64,000 bases of DNA from Virgibacillus salexigens. GTDB taxonomy: Bacteria > Bacillota > Bacilli > Bacillales > Amphibacillaceae. The notes beneath the pieces are model-generated. The model was not told the origin of the DNA and made no database searches. It saw only the letters and a list, made by a program, of their open reading frames with translations. Positions within the stretch are counted from its first letter, which is position 1, and each line of letters starts with the position of its first letter. The stretch covers positions 248,001 through 312,000 of the forward strand of contig NZ_BNEO01000001.1 in NCBI RefSeq assembly GCF_014905415.1. The letters run 5' to 3'. The position numbers and the translations under genes were made by a program. This document shows positions 52,563 to 61,095 of this stretch, piece after piece.

Positions 52563-54599
52563 TCAATCGTTTTCATTCCAGGTTTCTATTAAGTGAATAG
52601 CTTCTGTATCTAGATAGCTAAACGCTTTGTCGGAGATCGCGTTATTTGCTAGTTGATGCTGAATCAAATCTTGAAAACCTTCCATATGTTTCACCACTTT
52701 ATCTGCAGCTTGTTTACGTTCAAATCGACTGACAGCTGTTAAATGAAGAGATAATTTACGTTCCACATCACTCGAAAACTCGCCTTGACTAGCAAGCTCC
52801 GCAGCTAACTCCTTCATTCCATCTGCACTAAGCTCCGTATCAATATAGTCTATGCTATGACCAATCTCATACATATCTGGGATCGTCACAGGTAATTTCC
52901 CAAATGGGTTTAGCTCGCCAGTGAGTACATTAGCAACAGCATTTATGGATACATCCATATAACTATAGGTACTTAGATACCCCTCCACTTCAGGAAATGC
53001 CATTACATCATACGGATTCCGATGAGCGGAAACAATTACTGGTTTTCCTGTGTCTTCTAATGCTTGAACGAACTGCTGCTGCTGTTCATTGGTATTGGCT
53101 GTATAGGTTGTGACTAGCACTTTATCAGCCTCTTCAGCCCGTGCAACAGCTTCATTAATCTCTTCCTCTGTTGGCGAAGCAGCTGTCGAAAACCCTTCCA
53201 CATGAATTCCTTGATCCACTAGTAAATCTGTTAGTCTATCTGGCTTAGCCATAGATGGACCTGTCACAAAAACGGAGTCGGATGATTGGAATGGGAGAAC
53301 ATCGTCACTATTTTTTACTAGTGTTACACTACGATCTGCCATCTCCTGAGCAGCATTTAAATGATCTGAAGATCCAATACTCTCTATTGCTCCAGGATCT
53401 GTATATGGGTCATTAAACAACCCATTATTCATTTTGGCAGCTAGTATTCGATGAACGGATGCTTCCAACCGTTCTACACTAATTTCACCAGTTTCTACTG
53501 CCTCTAGCATAGAATTAAAAGCAACCTCAACATTCGGTGGATTGAGTAAAATATCAGCACCGGCTTTAAACGCTTCTACAGGAACGCGTTCTGGTGGAAC
53601 AACATTGGCACCTGACATTCCAAGACTATCTGTAATAATTAATCCTTCAAATCCCAGTTCTTCACGCAATAAATCAGTTAAAATCGGTTTCGATAGCGTA
53701 GCAGGCAATCCTGAATCATCTAATGCAGGAACTACGATATGACCAGTCATAATTGATTGTATTCCGTTATCGATCGCTTCTTTAAACGGTTTCAAATCTA
53801 CTTCATGTAATGTTTCCAAATCATGATCTATAATCGGTAAACCATAATGAGAGTCAACAGCTGTATCACCATGTCCTGGAAAATGCTTTGCAGAAGCAAT
53901 CACGTTTTGATCTTGATAAGCATTAATTTGAGCAGCACCTAATTTAGAAACAAGATCTGGATCTTCGCCAAACGAACGGACACCTATAACTGGATTTTCT
54001 GGATTCATATTGACATCCACTGTTGGTGCGAAATTCATATTAACTCCTAAACTCGTTAATTCATTGCCAAGTATACTTCCCGTACGGGATGCATAGGCTT
54101 CAGAGCGGGTCGCACCTAGTGCCATATTTCCTGGAAAGACAGTTCCTGGACTTGTTACCCTTTGAACAATTCCACCTTCTTGGTCTGTTGAAATAAATAA
54201 TGGAATTTCTGCCGACTGATCCATTGCAATTTGTTGTAATCCATTTGATAAGCTATTTACTTGAACCGCATCGAGCGGCATGCCGATATTATCCGTCCAG
54301 TTAAAATAAATAATTCCACCGACATGGTAATTTTCGATGACTTCCTGAAAGTTCTTCCCTCCGCGATTATTTCGAAGATTTATCTCCTCATAATCAGAAT
54401 CTGTTGGGGTTTGTCCATAAACATGAACAATAAAGAGTTGTCCAATTTTTTCTTCTAATGTCATCCCATCGATGATTTCCCTAATCTCATCGTCACCTGT
54501 TCCTTCCTTGTTTGTCTGATTTGCTGAAATCTTAGAGAACGGTCCAATAACCAAAACAAGGATTACGGAAAAGAGTAAAATCGCTCGGTAACGTTTCAA
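52563..54599 (-). CDS. nagZ: Secreted NagZ-type beta-N-acetylglucosaminidase (GH3) with C-terminal helical domain
   Basis: Glycoside hydrolase family 3 enzyme that removes GlcNAc from cell-wall fragments, 678 residues with a signal peptide. The catalytic Asp-His dyad is in SAKHFPGHGDTAVDSHYGLP near residue 235, the nucleophile in LIITDSLGMSG near 318, and STDQEGGIVQRV binds substrate near 137. A GH3 C-domain follows, and the last 80 residues form the shared helical domain (LSLHLTAVSRFERKQ, DKVVKHMEGFQDLI). The TTG at 54599 follows AAGGAGG. It heads an operon that continues into the matrix genes. Confidence 0.93.
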   Translation of the reverse strand: MKRYRAILLFSVILVLVIGPFSKISANQTNKEGTGDDEIREIIDGMTLEEKIGQLFIVHVYGQTPTDSDYEEINLRNNRGGKNFQEVIENYHVGGIIYFNWTDNIGMPLDAVQVNSLSNGLQQIAMDQSAEIPLFISTDQEGGIVQRVTSPGTVFPGNMALGATRSEAYASRTGSILGNELTSLGVNMNFAPTVDVNMNPENPVIGVRSFGEDPDLVSKLGAAQINAYQDQNVIASAKHFPGHGDTAVDSHYGLPIIDHDLETLHEVDLKPFKEAIDNGIQSIMTGHIVVPALDDSGLPATLSKPILTDLLREELGFEGLIITDSLGMSGANVVPPERVPVEAFKAGADILLNPPNVEVAFNSMLEAVETGEISVERLEASVHRILAAKMNNGLFNDPYTDPGAIESIGSSDHLNAAQEMADRSVTLVKNSDDVLPFQSSDSVFVTGPSMAKPDRLTDLLVDQGIHVEGFSTAASPTEEEINEAVARAEEADKVLVTTYTANTNEQQQQFVQALEDTGKPVIVSAHRNPYDVMAFPEVEGYLSTYSYMDVSINAVANVLTGELNPFGKLPVTIPDMYEIGHSIDYIDTELSADGMKELAAELASQGEFSSDVERKLSLHLTAVSRFERKQAADKVVKHMEGFQDLIQHQLANNAISDKAFSYLDTEAIHLIETWNEND

Positions 54600-54817
54600 T
54601 GGTATTACCTCCTTCAATGGTTACTACTAAAATGGAAGTCTACCTAATAACATGCTGCATCTAACAATCAACGTTTTACATTACATAAAAAAGAATGTGA
54701 TATTCGAAACAAAAACACCTGCCTTCCCGAGCGTATTTCAGGTCATCGATGCAAAGAGCACAGTATGTAATTGATTAACTTGACAATAGCAGATAAATTT
54801 TGAAATATCTGCACAAA

Positions 54818-54826
54818 TTTGTCGAA
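54818..54826. promoter_or_regulatory. Perfect Spo0A box upstream of nagZ-matrix operon
   Basis: TTTGTCGAA matches the full Spo0A consensus. It is about 220 bases upstream of nagZ and about 185 bases upstream of the divergent dipeptidase gene, so it could act on either. A TTGACA element lies at 54780-54785 on the plus strand. I found no exact SinR box (GTTCTYT) in 54600-55009, unlike locus 1. No gene is seen in this gap. Confidence 0.55.
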
Positions 54827-55009
54827 TAAATCAAATTTTTAGAAAAATGATTCTATTGAACTAGAATATTTCTAACTACCATTAGGACAATAGTTGAAAT
54901 CCTATTCCTAGAGCTATTAAAAAAGCACTAGGAACACATCTATTTCGAATTGGGTGACTTCATGCTACACTTTACATATCTGAAAATCGATGGAAGAAGG
55001 AGATGCATT

Positions 55010-56065
55010 ATGACAAATTTTCCAATTATAGATGGTCATAACGATACCCTTTTACGCCTTTATGAGGAAAATGAGGATAAAAATAGTTTCTTTAGCAAAG
55101 GTGCGAATGGGCATATTGATTTACCTCGTGCTCGTAACAATCAATTTGGTGGCGGATTCTTTGCGGCCTTCACTCCAAACGCCAATTATGAAATCGCCCC
55201 TGAAAAGTATGTAACGTCGACTGGTTATGATATGCCGCTGCCACCTCAGATTGATCAGCAAACAGCGTTAAATCATACCATGCAACTTGCTTCTATGTTA
55301 GTTGAGCTAGAAGCAACTTCTAATGGCATTTTTCAAACAGTCACGAATACACAAAAACTAGCGTTCTGTCTAGAGAATCAGATTTTAGCAGCTATCTTCC
55401 ATATTGAAGGAGCCGAAGCGATCGATACAGATTTCTCTGCATTACAAGTTCTTTATCAAGCTGGCTTGCGTTCACTTGGAATTGTATGGAGTCGACCAAA
55501 TGCATATGGAGAAGGGGCCCCTTTTCGCTATCCATCTTCACCAGATATCGGAGGAGGTCTTACTGAAGCTGGTAAGGATCTAGTTCATGCATGTAATCAG
55601 TTGGGTATTATGATTGATACCACTCATTTGAATGAAAAAGGTTTCTGGGATGTAGTCCAACAGAGTGATGCACCTATTGTTGCAACACACTCCAATGTAC
55701 ATGCAATCTGCCCGATTTCTCGTAATCTTACAGATAAGCAACTTCAAGCAATTAAAAAAAGTAATGGGGTGGTAGGTATCAATTATGCAGTAAATATGCT
55801 AAGAGAAGACGGACAATTCGACACCAATATTCCCCTCGATACAATTGTCCAACATATTGCATATATCGCCGAAAACTTTGGAATTGATCATGTGGCTCTC
55901 GGTTCTGACTTCGATGGGACAACCGTTCCTGATTCATTAAAAGATGTCACAGGTTTACCTAAACTAATGAAGCGACTTCAAGCACATGGGTTTACAGATA
56001 AGGATTTGGAAAAAGTAGCCTATAAGAATTGGATACGGGTATTGGGAGCTACTTGGAAAGATTGA
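55010..56065 (+). CDS. Membrane-dipeptidase family (renal dipeptidase) peptidase
   Basis: Zinc dipeptidase of the M19 family, 351 residues, cytosolic here (no signal peptide). Metal-binding text: FPIIDGHNDTLLRL near residue 5, IEGAEAID near 125, TIDTTHLNEKGF near 203, IVATHSNVHAICPISRN near 223 and LGSDFDGT near 300. The ATG at 55010 follows GAAGGAG. It may split dipeptides, possibly cell-wall-derived, given the neighbouring wall hydrolases; this is inference. Confidence 0.9.
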   Translation: MTNFPIIDGHNDTLLRLYEENEDKNSFFSKGANGHIDLPRARNNQFGGGFFAAFTPNANYEIAPEKYVTSTGYDMPLPPQIDQQTALNHTMQLASMLVELEATSNGIFQTVTNTQKLAFCLENQILAAIFHIEGAEAIDTDFSALQVLYQAGLRSLGIVWSRPNAYGEGAPFRYPSSPDIGGGLTEAGKDLVHACNQLGIMIDTTHLNEKGFWDVVQQSDAPIVATHSNVHAICPISRNLTDKQLQAIKKSNGVVGINYAVNMLREDGQFDTNIPLDTIVQHIAYIAENFGIDHVALGSDFDGTTVPDSLKDVTGLPKLMKRLQAHGFTDKDLEKVAYKNWIRVLGATWKD

Positions 56066-56149
56066 TAATAGCCGATATACTTATACCCCCAAAGTTGAAT
56101 ACAGGTACAAAACGTAATTAATAATACTTCTTCTCGAAAGTTCCCATCA

Positions 56150-56300
56150 TCTGCTTAGTGAGGTGGGATTGAAGGAGAATCATTTTCAATATAGGGATGG
56201 AATATACTGCGAGACATCGAGCCCCACAGTGGCGTTTTATTCCACGATGAGACTCGGGGTGTTCGTCCGCAGTACGTGTTAGACTGTGGACAATCAAAAA
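56150..56300. other. GC-richer patch with inverted repeats, possible repetitive element remnant
   Basis: This gap (56066-56367) holds a patch whose base composition differs from its AT-rich surroundings. Complementary bits are visible: CATCG at 56214-56218 with CGATG at 56247-56251, and CTGCG near 56207 with CGCAG at 56270-56274. A 65-codon frame on the minus strand has no ribosome site. It could be a dispersed repeat or a decayed gene. No other copy is in the window. Confidence 0.3.
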
Positions 56301-56367
56301 TGTTATGCAAATCAAGGTAATTCTACAGACAAGGTTCCTTCTACCTTCTTATGTTTTTGCGATTTCT

Positions 56368-57216
56368 TTACCCCTTAATTGCACCTTCTGTCATTCCTTT
56401 GGCAATTCGCTGCTGGAAGATGGCATAAAGGATAATCACTGGAACAATCGCAATCACCAAACTAGCAAATAATGTTCCCCATGCGTTCGTATATTGCGCC
56501 TCACTACTGATATAATCAATAGCTAACGCAAGGGTATAATTCTCACTGCTCTGTAAAAAAATAAGTGCCATGAAATACTCATTCCAAAATTGAATAGCAT
56601 TCATAATCGTCACTGTTATGATTCCTGACATACTTAATGGTGTGACGATCTTCCACAACACCCGATATGGAGACATGCCATCCATTGCTGCGGATTCTTC
56701 TAATGACTTAGGAATCGTACTTATAAAACTTGTCAAAACAAAAATAGAAAACGGCAATTGACTTACTGCATAAACAATTGCTAGCCCAAAGATATTATCC
56801 AATAAATTTAATTGCATTAATAGGAAAAACAATGGGATCCACCCCAACACCATTGGGATCATCATCCCAGAAACATACAACGTAAATAGCAGTTTACTCC
56901 CACGAAAATTAATTCGTTCAATTGCATATGCAGTCGGAATCGCCATAACTAGTGTTAAAACTGCACCAATAGCAGTTACAATTAAACTATTAAAAACGCT
57001 GATATCAATATTGTAATTGGTCCATGCTTCTACAAAGTTTTGTAGATGAAAAGATTCTGGTATTCCCCACGGATTTCGATAAATTTCTGCATTGGATTTA
57101 AATGAACCAAGAAACATCCAAAAGATCGGATATAATACAGCAATGGTCCATAAAACAAGTGGAAGCCGAATCCCAGTTCTGCCTAAGATCTGCCCGATAC
57201 TTCGTTTCACAAACAT
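56368..57216 (-). CDS. Sugar ABC transporter permease (MalG/NgcG type)
   Basis: Inner-membrane permease of 282 residues with six helices. The EAA loop, where the ATPase docks, is EESAAMDGMSPYRVLWKIVTPLS near residue 180, and the C-terminus RIAKGMTEGAIKG is typical of the MalG branch. It follows the other permease by 18 bases. No ATPase gene is in the operon, so a shared multi-sugar ATPase (MsmX type) is probably used. A GTG two codons in (57210) is better spaced from GGGGG than the ATG. Confidence 0.92.
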   Translation of the reverse strand: MFVKRSIGQILGRTGIRLPLVLWTIAVLYPIFWMFLGSFKSNAEIYRNPWGIPESFHLQNFVEAWTNYNIDISVFNSLIVTAIGAVLTLVMAIPTAYAIERINFRGSKLLFTLYVSGMMIPMVLGWIPLFFLLMQLNLLDNIFGLAIVYAVSQLPFSIFVLTSFISTIPKSLEESAAMDGMSPYRVLWKIVTPLSMSGIITVTIMNAIQFWNEYFMALIFLQSSENYTLALAIDYISSEAQYTNAWGTLFASLVIAIVPVIILYAIFQQRIAKGMTEGAIKG

Positions 57217-57234
57217 ATCCCCCTCTCAATTTAC

Positions 57235-58128
57235 TTAATACTCGACTTTATCTCTACGCAGCAAGAACTGTAATATTAATACAGTTAGCAAGGAAAGAAT
57301 TAAAATCATCACACCAATTGTGGCACCATAACCAAAATTATATTGAACAAATGCTTGTTGATATAGATAAGATCCCATAACATGCGTTGAATTATTCGGT
57401 CCTCCTCCTGTCATAACTTGTACGATTATAAAAGAACCGTTTAATGTTGTAATAACAATATAAAGGACAGAAATTTTTATTTGCGGCCAAACAAGCGGCA
57501 AGGTGACTTTCCAAAACTGTTGCCATTGATTGGCTCCGTCAATCTCAGCAGCCTCATAATAACTCTTTGATACATTTGCAATTCCTCCCATGAGCATAAG
57601 CATAAACAAGCCAATCCCAGCCCAAATGGAAGGAAGAACAAGACTTGGGAGTGCCCAATTCTCATCCCCAAGCCATGGCCGCGCCCAATTCTCTAGTCCA
57701 AGGAATTCTAAGCCTGAATTTACTAATCCTAAATTGGGGTTATAAATAAACGTCCATAGAATTCCAATAACCACAACAGACATGATATTAGGAAAGAAAA
57801 AAACAATTCGATAAAAAGGTGCTTCCTTAATTTTCAACTGCGTTAAGGCAACCGCAAAGAACATAGCAAGAATCATGATTCCAATTACCTTTGTTATAAC
57901 TAGAAAATAATCATGAATTATCGTATTTGGTATAATTGCATCTTTGATTAATGTTATGTAATTTGCCAAGCCAATAAACTCTTTATCTTGCGACGCACCT
58001 GACCAATCGAAGAATGAATAATAAAGTCCACTGAATAAAGGGTAGAGGGTAAAGACTGCGAACATAATAAATGTCGGGACCAAACAAAAAGCCAGAAATG
58101 TATACTTCTGTTTTTTTGACTGTACCAT
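57235..58128 (-). CDS. Sugar ABC transporter permease (MalF/NgcF type)
   Basis: Six-helix permease of 297 residues. Typical text is CLVPTFIMFAVFTLYPLFSG near the start, the EAA loop YYEAAEIDGANQWQQFWKVTLPL near residue 185 and MTGGGPNNSTHVMGSYLYQQAF near 225. It lies between the binding-protein gene and the MalG-type permease, all on the minus strand. Together the three genes form a carbohydrate importer lacking its own ATPase. Confidence 0.92.
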   Translation of the reverse strand: MVQSKKQKYTFLAFCLVPTFIMFAVFTLYPLFSGLYYSFFDWSGASQDKEFIGLANYITLIKDAIIPNTIIHDYFLVITKVIGIMILAMFFAVALTQLKIKEAPFYRIVFFFPNIMSVVVIGILWTFIYNPNLGLVNSGLEFLGLENWARPWLGDENWALPSLVLPSIWAGIGLFMLMLMGGIANVSKSYYEAAEIDGANQWQQFWKVTLPLVWPQIKISVLYIVITTLNGSFIIVQVMTGGGPNNSTHVMGSYLYQQAFVQYNFGYGATIGVMILILSLLTVLILQFLLRRDKVEY

Positions 58129-58249
58129 CCAATCACTCTCTCTGTTAATCGTTAGAAAACTTGACTATTTACATAAAATAACGAAAAGCTAAATTGTACT
58201 TATAACTGATTTGCTTTACATGTTTATACCTAACTCCTATTTGGAAAAG

Positions 58250-58283
58250 CCATCAGCAGAGGTATACAATTCCCTGCTGATGG
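58250..58283 (-). terminator. Intercistronic hairpin after the binding-protein gene
   Basis: CCATCAGCAG (58250-58259) pairs with CTGCTGATGG (58274-58283). It lies just downstream of the binding-protein stop codon and before the permeases. No T run follows, so it likely protects or partly ends the transcript, raising binding-protein levels. Confidence 0.6.
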
Positions 58284-58292
58284 ACGGTCATG

Positions 58293-59642
58293 TTAATTAC
58301 TATTCCGATAAGTTTCTGCCGCTTTTTCTGCCTCTTGAACAAATTCCTCCGCTGTCATATTTCCTAACATTAATGACATCAGCGCATTACCAATTGGTGT
58401 TTCCAAATCAGCACTCATCGGGTGTGGCTTTTCGTAAATTTGTACTTGTTCTGTATCATTGATCATTTCATTTGCTTCTGTTAAGTAACTTGGGATCTTA
58501 TCACTTTGCGTTAAGTCCACCTCTGTGAGGTTCATGATCGCACCAGTATGTTCGGAGAATGACATCGCATAATCCCTTGTGAAGACAAATTCGACGAATG
58601 CTTTAGCAGCTTTTGGGTTCTCTGCATTTTCTGCAATTGCCAATGGTCGTAAATCCGGTACAATCGCAAATGGCTCTCCAGCATCCTGCATAGGTGATGG
58701 GATAAATCCAAATTCAAAACCATCAGGAATATCATTCTTCATCTCATTTGGCAGCCAGAATCCTACAGGAATAAAAGCATTTTCATGCAACAGAAAATTC
58801 ATTTGAGATTGTGTATGATTTAAAGCACCTAAACCTTGATCAAACATGCCTTCTTGTTGCATTTTCTCCACTTTTTTCATCGTCTCTAACACGACATCAC
58901 TTGTCCAAGCCCCTTCTTTCCCAGTAATTAGATCAGCTAGAAGTTCATCCCCGCCAGCTGCTCCAAAAGCCGGGTATAACATGCCTCGAAGGAAATAATA
59001 TGGATGTTGACCAGAAGTAACAAATGGATCGATTCCTTCTTTATCTTTAATCTCAGTCATGGAACTCATAAAACTATTGAAGTCTGTCGGTACCTCATAT
59101 CCTTTTTCTTCAAACAGTGCACGGTCATACCATGTACCCCAAGTATCAAACACCAATGGAAGTGAATAAATGTCACCATCGAATTTACCTGGATTTACGA
59201 TAAAACTATCGATTAATTTATCCCCATTATCTAGTTCAATTCCCTCTACCCATTCCGTTAAATTCATTAGTTGTCCATCTTCCACCATTTGTGTTTCACT
59301 TGATCCTGCGCCATCGATATATACAACATCTGGTGGATCATTGGATACCCAACGAGACCGCATTTCTTCGTTAATATTCGGTCCGGCATGTTCGATTACG
59401 TTTACATCTGGATATTTCTCTTTGAAGTCAGCAATTACTTCTTTCCACCATGTATCGCCATATCCCCCAACAAAATACTGAATTTCTAAATCACCAGAAA
59501 TCCCCCCTTCTCCACTAGTTTCTGAAGAATCCGTTGCCTCCTCTTCTTCTGATTCATCATTTGAAGAACAAGCAGCAACAACACCGATTAAAACTAAAGC
59601 CAGTAACCCAAGTATCCATCGGCTTTTACGGAACTCTTTCAC
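58293..59642 (-). CDS. Sugar ABC transporter substrate-binding lipoprotein
   Basis: Extracellular lipoprotein of 449 residues, lipobox GVVAACSSN near residue 24, then a Glu/Ser-rich linker and a family 1 solute-binding domain. The sequence YFVGGYGDTWWKEVIADFKE and DPPDVVYIDGAG are typical of sugar binders; similarity to the GlcNAc/chitobiose binder NgcE is my impression only. It starts with GTG after AAAGGGGG. With the kinase gene encoded divergently, GlcNAc-type or MurNAc-type sugars are plausible ligands. Confidence 0.87.
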   Translation of the reverse strand: MKEFRKSRWILGLLALVLIGVVAACSSNDESEEEEATDSSETSGEGGISGDLEIQYFVGGYGDTWWKEVIADFKEKYPDVNVIEHAGPNINEEMRSRWVSNDPPDVVYIDGAGSSETQMVEDGQLMNLTEWVEGIELDNGDKLIDSFIVNPGKFDGDIYSLPLVFDTWGTWYDRALFEEKGYEVPTDFNSFMSSMTEIKDKEGIDPFVTSGQHPYYFLRGMLYPAFGAAGGDELLADLITGKEGAWTSDVVLETMKKVEKMQQEGMFDQGLGALNHTQSQMNFLLHENAFIPVGFWLPNEMKNDIPDGFEFGFIPSPMQDAGEPFAIVPDLRPLAIAENAENPKAAKAFVEFVFTRDYAMSFSEHTGAIMNLTEVDLTQSDKIPSYLTEANEMINDTEQVQIYEKPHPMSADLETPIGNALMSLMLGNMTAEEFVQEAEKAAETYRNSN

Positions 59643-60054
59643 TGTATAATCCCCCTTTATATGCCTTTTTTATATGAACGCATGAACAGAAGCACTCTAT
59701 TCATGGAGTCCAACAACCTGAAAATATCTATTAATTTTATTGTATGTAAGGAACATGCATTAATGCCTAGTAATCCAGATGCTACTAGTTATATTCTCAC
59801 ACCCTTATCTGGCGAAACCATCATTACTGATTTGTTACCTTACCAAATCATGAATAAAAATTATTTAAAAAAATAATACAAATTAAGTTTTCTAATATAT
59901 TTATAATAGGGATTTTTTTATGATTAAGGAATCGTTGGGAAGAAATAGTTAAAGATTCTAGAGATTAAAAAGCTGCTTTTCATCTCTAAAAAAATGCGAA
60001 GGATAATTTCCAGTTTGCTATGGAAAGTATGAATCTAACATAAGGAGACCTGTT
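59643..60054. other. Divergent region between binding protein and kinase genes
   Basis: AT-rich 412-base gap that must hold both promoters. A hairpin TAGAGAT/ATCTCTA with inner A/T pairing lies at 59959-59988, about 70 bases before the kinase gene. A 71-codon frame (59661-59876) has no ribosome site. I could not find a clear operator palindrome. Confidence 0.35.
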
Positions 60055-61029
60055 ATGAGTTATATTATTGGAATCGATGGTGGCGGGACAAAAACACTTG
60101 CGCTTTTAGCTGATTTGGAAGGAAATATAATATCCACTTGTATCACTGGTCCCTCCAATCCGAATACCGTTTCATCAAGAGCGTTATCACATACTTTTGA
60201 AACGATCTTCTCTCAATTCAAAGAAGAAGCACCCGAAGCTTTTTCCAAACTCATTGGCATATTTGCTGGTATTGCTGGTGCTGGTAGCTCGATGATTCAA
60301 ACACAACTATATCAACTACTCGATGCCTTATCTCCATCAGCTTGTAGGGTGACGGTTCAACCGGATGCCATTAATGCTCTTTATTCTGGCACATTAGGAA
60401 AGCCCGGCGTTGTTCAAATTTCTGGAACTGGATCATTAACTTTTGGGATAAACGAAAACCAACAACAGAGTCGTATTGGCGGTTGGGGGTATTTACTGGG
60501 AGATGAAGGAAGTGGTTATGATATTGGAAAAAAAGGAATAGCTGCTGCATTGCATTATCTAGATGGTAAGATAAATGAAACAATGCTTTTAAAGATGCTT
60601 TATGATTATTTTCATGTGGATACTGGACGTGATTTAATTGATCAGATTTATCATAATGCCGATCCTAAGCGTTCGATTGCATCTGTATGTAGGCTTGTTT
60701 TTCAAGCATATCAATCTGGAGATAAGGCTGCTTCAATTATTATAGATGACGCTGCTTGGGAAATTGCTAGAAACATTCACCTTCTTCATAAACGGCTATT
60801 TTCAGTAGGAGAACAAATAAATGTTGTAGTATGTGGCGGTGTATTCCAAAACAGTATATTTCCAACATTAATCAAACAGGAATTAAACAAAATTGTTTCG
60901 GGTATAACCGTTATCACACCTAAACTTCCCCCAGTATGTGGATCTGTGATTGGAGCATATTTGAGTGAGGATATGAATATATCCACCGATTCAATGAATC
61001 GTCTACAAAACTTTCAATCAAATAAATAA
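60055..61029 (+). CDS. BadF/BadG-family sugar kinase (GlcNAc/MurNAc kinase type)
   Basis: ASKHA-fold kinase of 324 residues that would phosphorylate an imported amino sugar. Phosphate-1 motif IIGIDGGGTKTLALLADLEG lies at the start, VQISGTGSLTFG near residue 120, the phosphate-2/adenosine parts GGWGYLLGDEGSGYDIGKKG near 140, and VVVCGGVFQNSIF near 258. The family includes GlcNAc kinases and the MurNAc/GlcNAc kinase MurK. The ATG follows AAGGAG. It is divergent from a sugar importer and close to NamZ/NagZ genes, which supports an amino-sugar substrate. Confidence 0.88.
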   Translation: MSYIIGIDGGGTKTLALLADLEGNIISTCITGPSNPNTVSSRALSHTFETIFSQFKEEAPEAFSKLIGIFAGIAGAGSSMIQTQLYQLLDALSPSACRVTVQPDAINALYSGTLGKPGVVQISGTGSLTFGINENQQQSRIGGWGYLLGDEGSGYDIGKKGIAAALHYLDGKINETMLLKMLYDYFHVDTGRDLIDQIYHNADPKRSIASVCRLVFQAYQSGDKAASIIIDDAAWEIARNIHLLHKRLFSVGEQINVVVCGGVFQNSIFPTLIKQELNKIVSGITVITPKLPPVCGSVIGAYLSEDMNISTDSMNRLQNFQSNK

Positions 61030-61066
61030 CCGGAGGAAATCATATGAAAACGTTGATTTCCTCCGG
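61030..61066. terminator. Terminator between kinase and LacI-type regulator
   Basis: A 13-base-pair stem CCGGAGGAAATCA (61030-61042) with 61054-61066, loop of 11. It follows the kinase stop codon directly and also lies downstream of the regulator gene on the other strand. Confidence 0.82.
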
Positions 61067-61095
61067 TCTTATTATTCGCTTCGGAAAACTTCAAC

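Noticed and set aside
56118-56315. 65-codon minus-strand frame in the gap after the dipeptidase gene
   Set aside because: No ribosome site, no recognisable domain; noted instead as a possible repeat remnant.
59661-59876. 71-codon plus-strand frame with a TPLSGE segment that faintly recalls a PTS IIA domain
   Set aside because: Too short, no ribosome site, lies in the divergent promoter region; the likeness is a few residues only.
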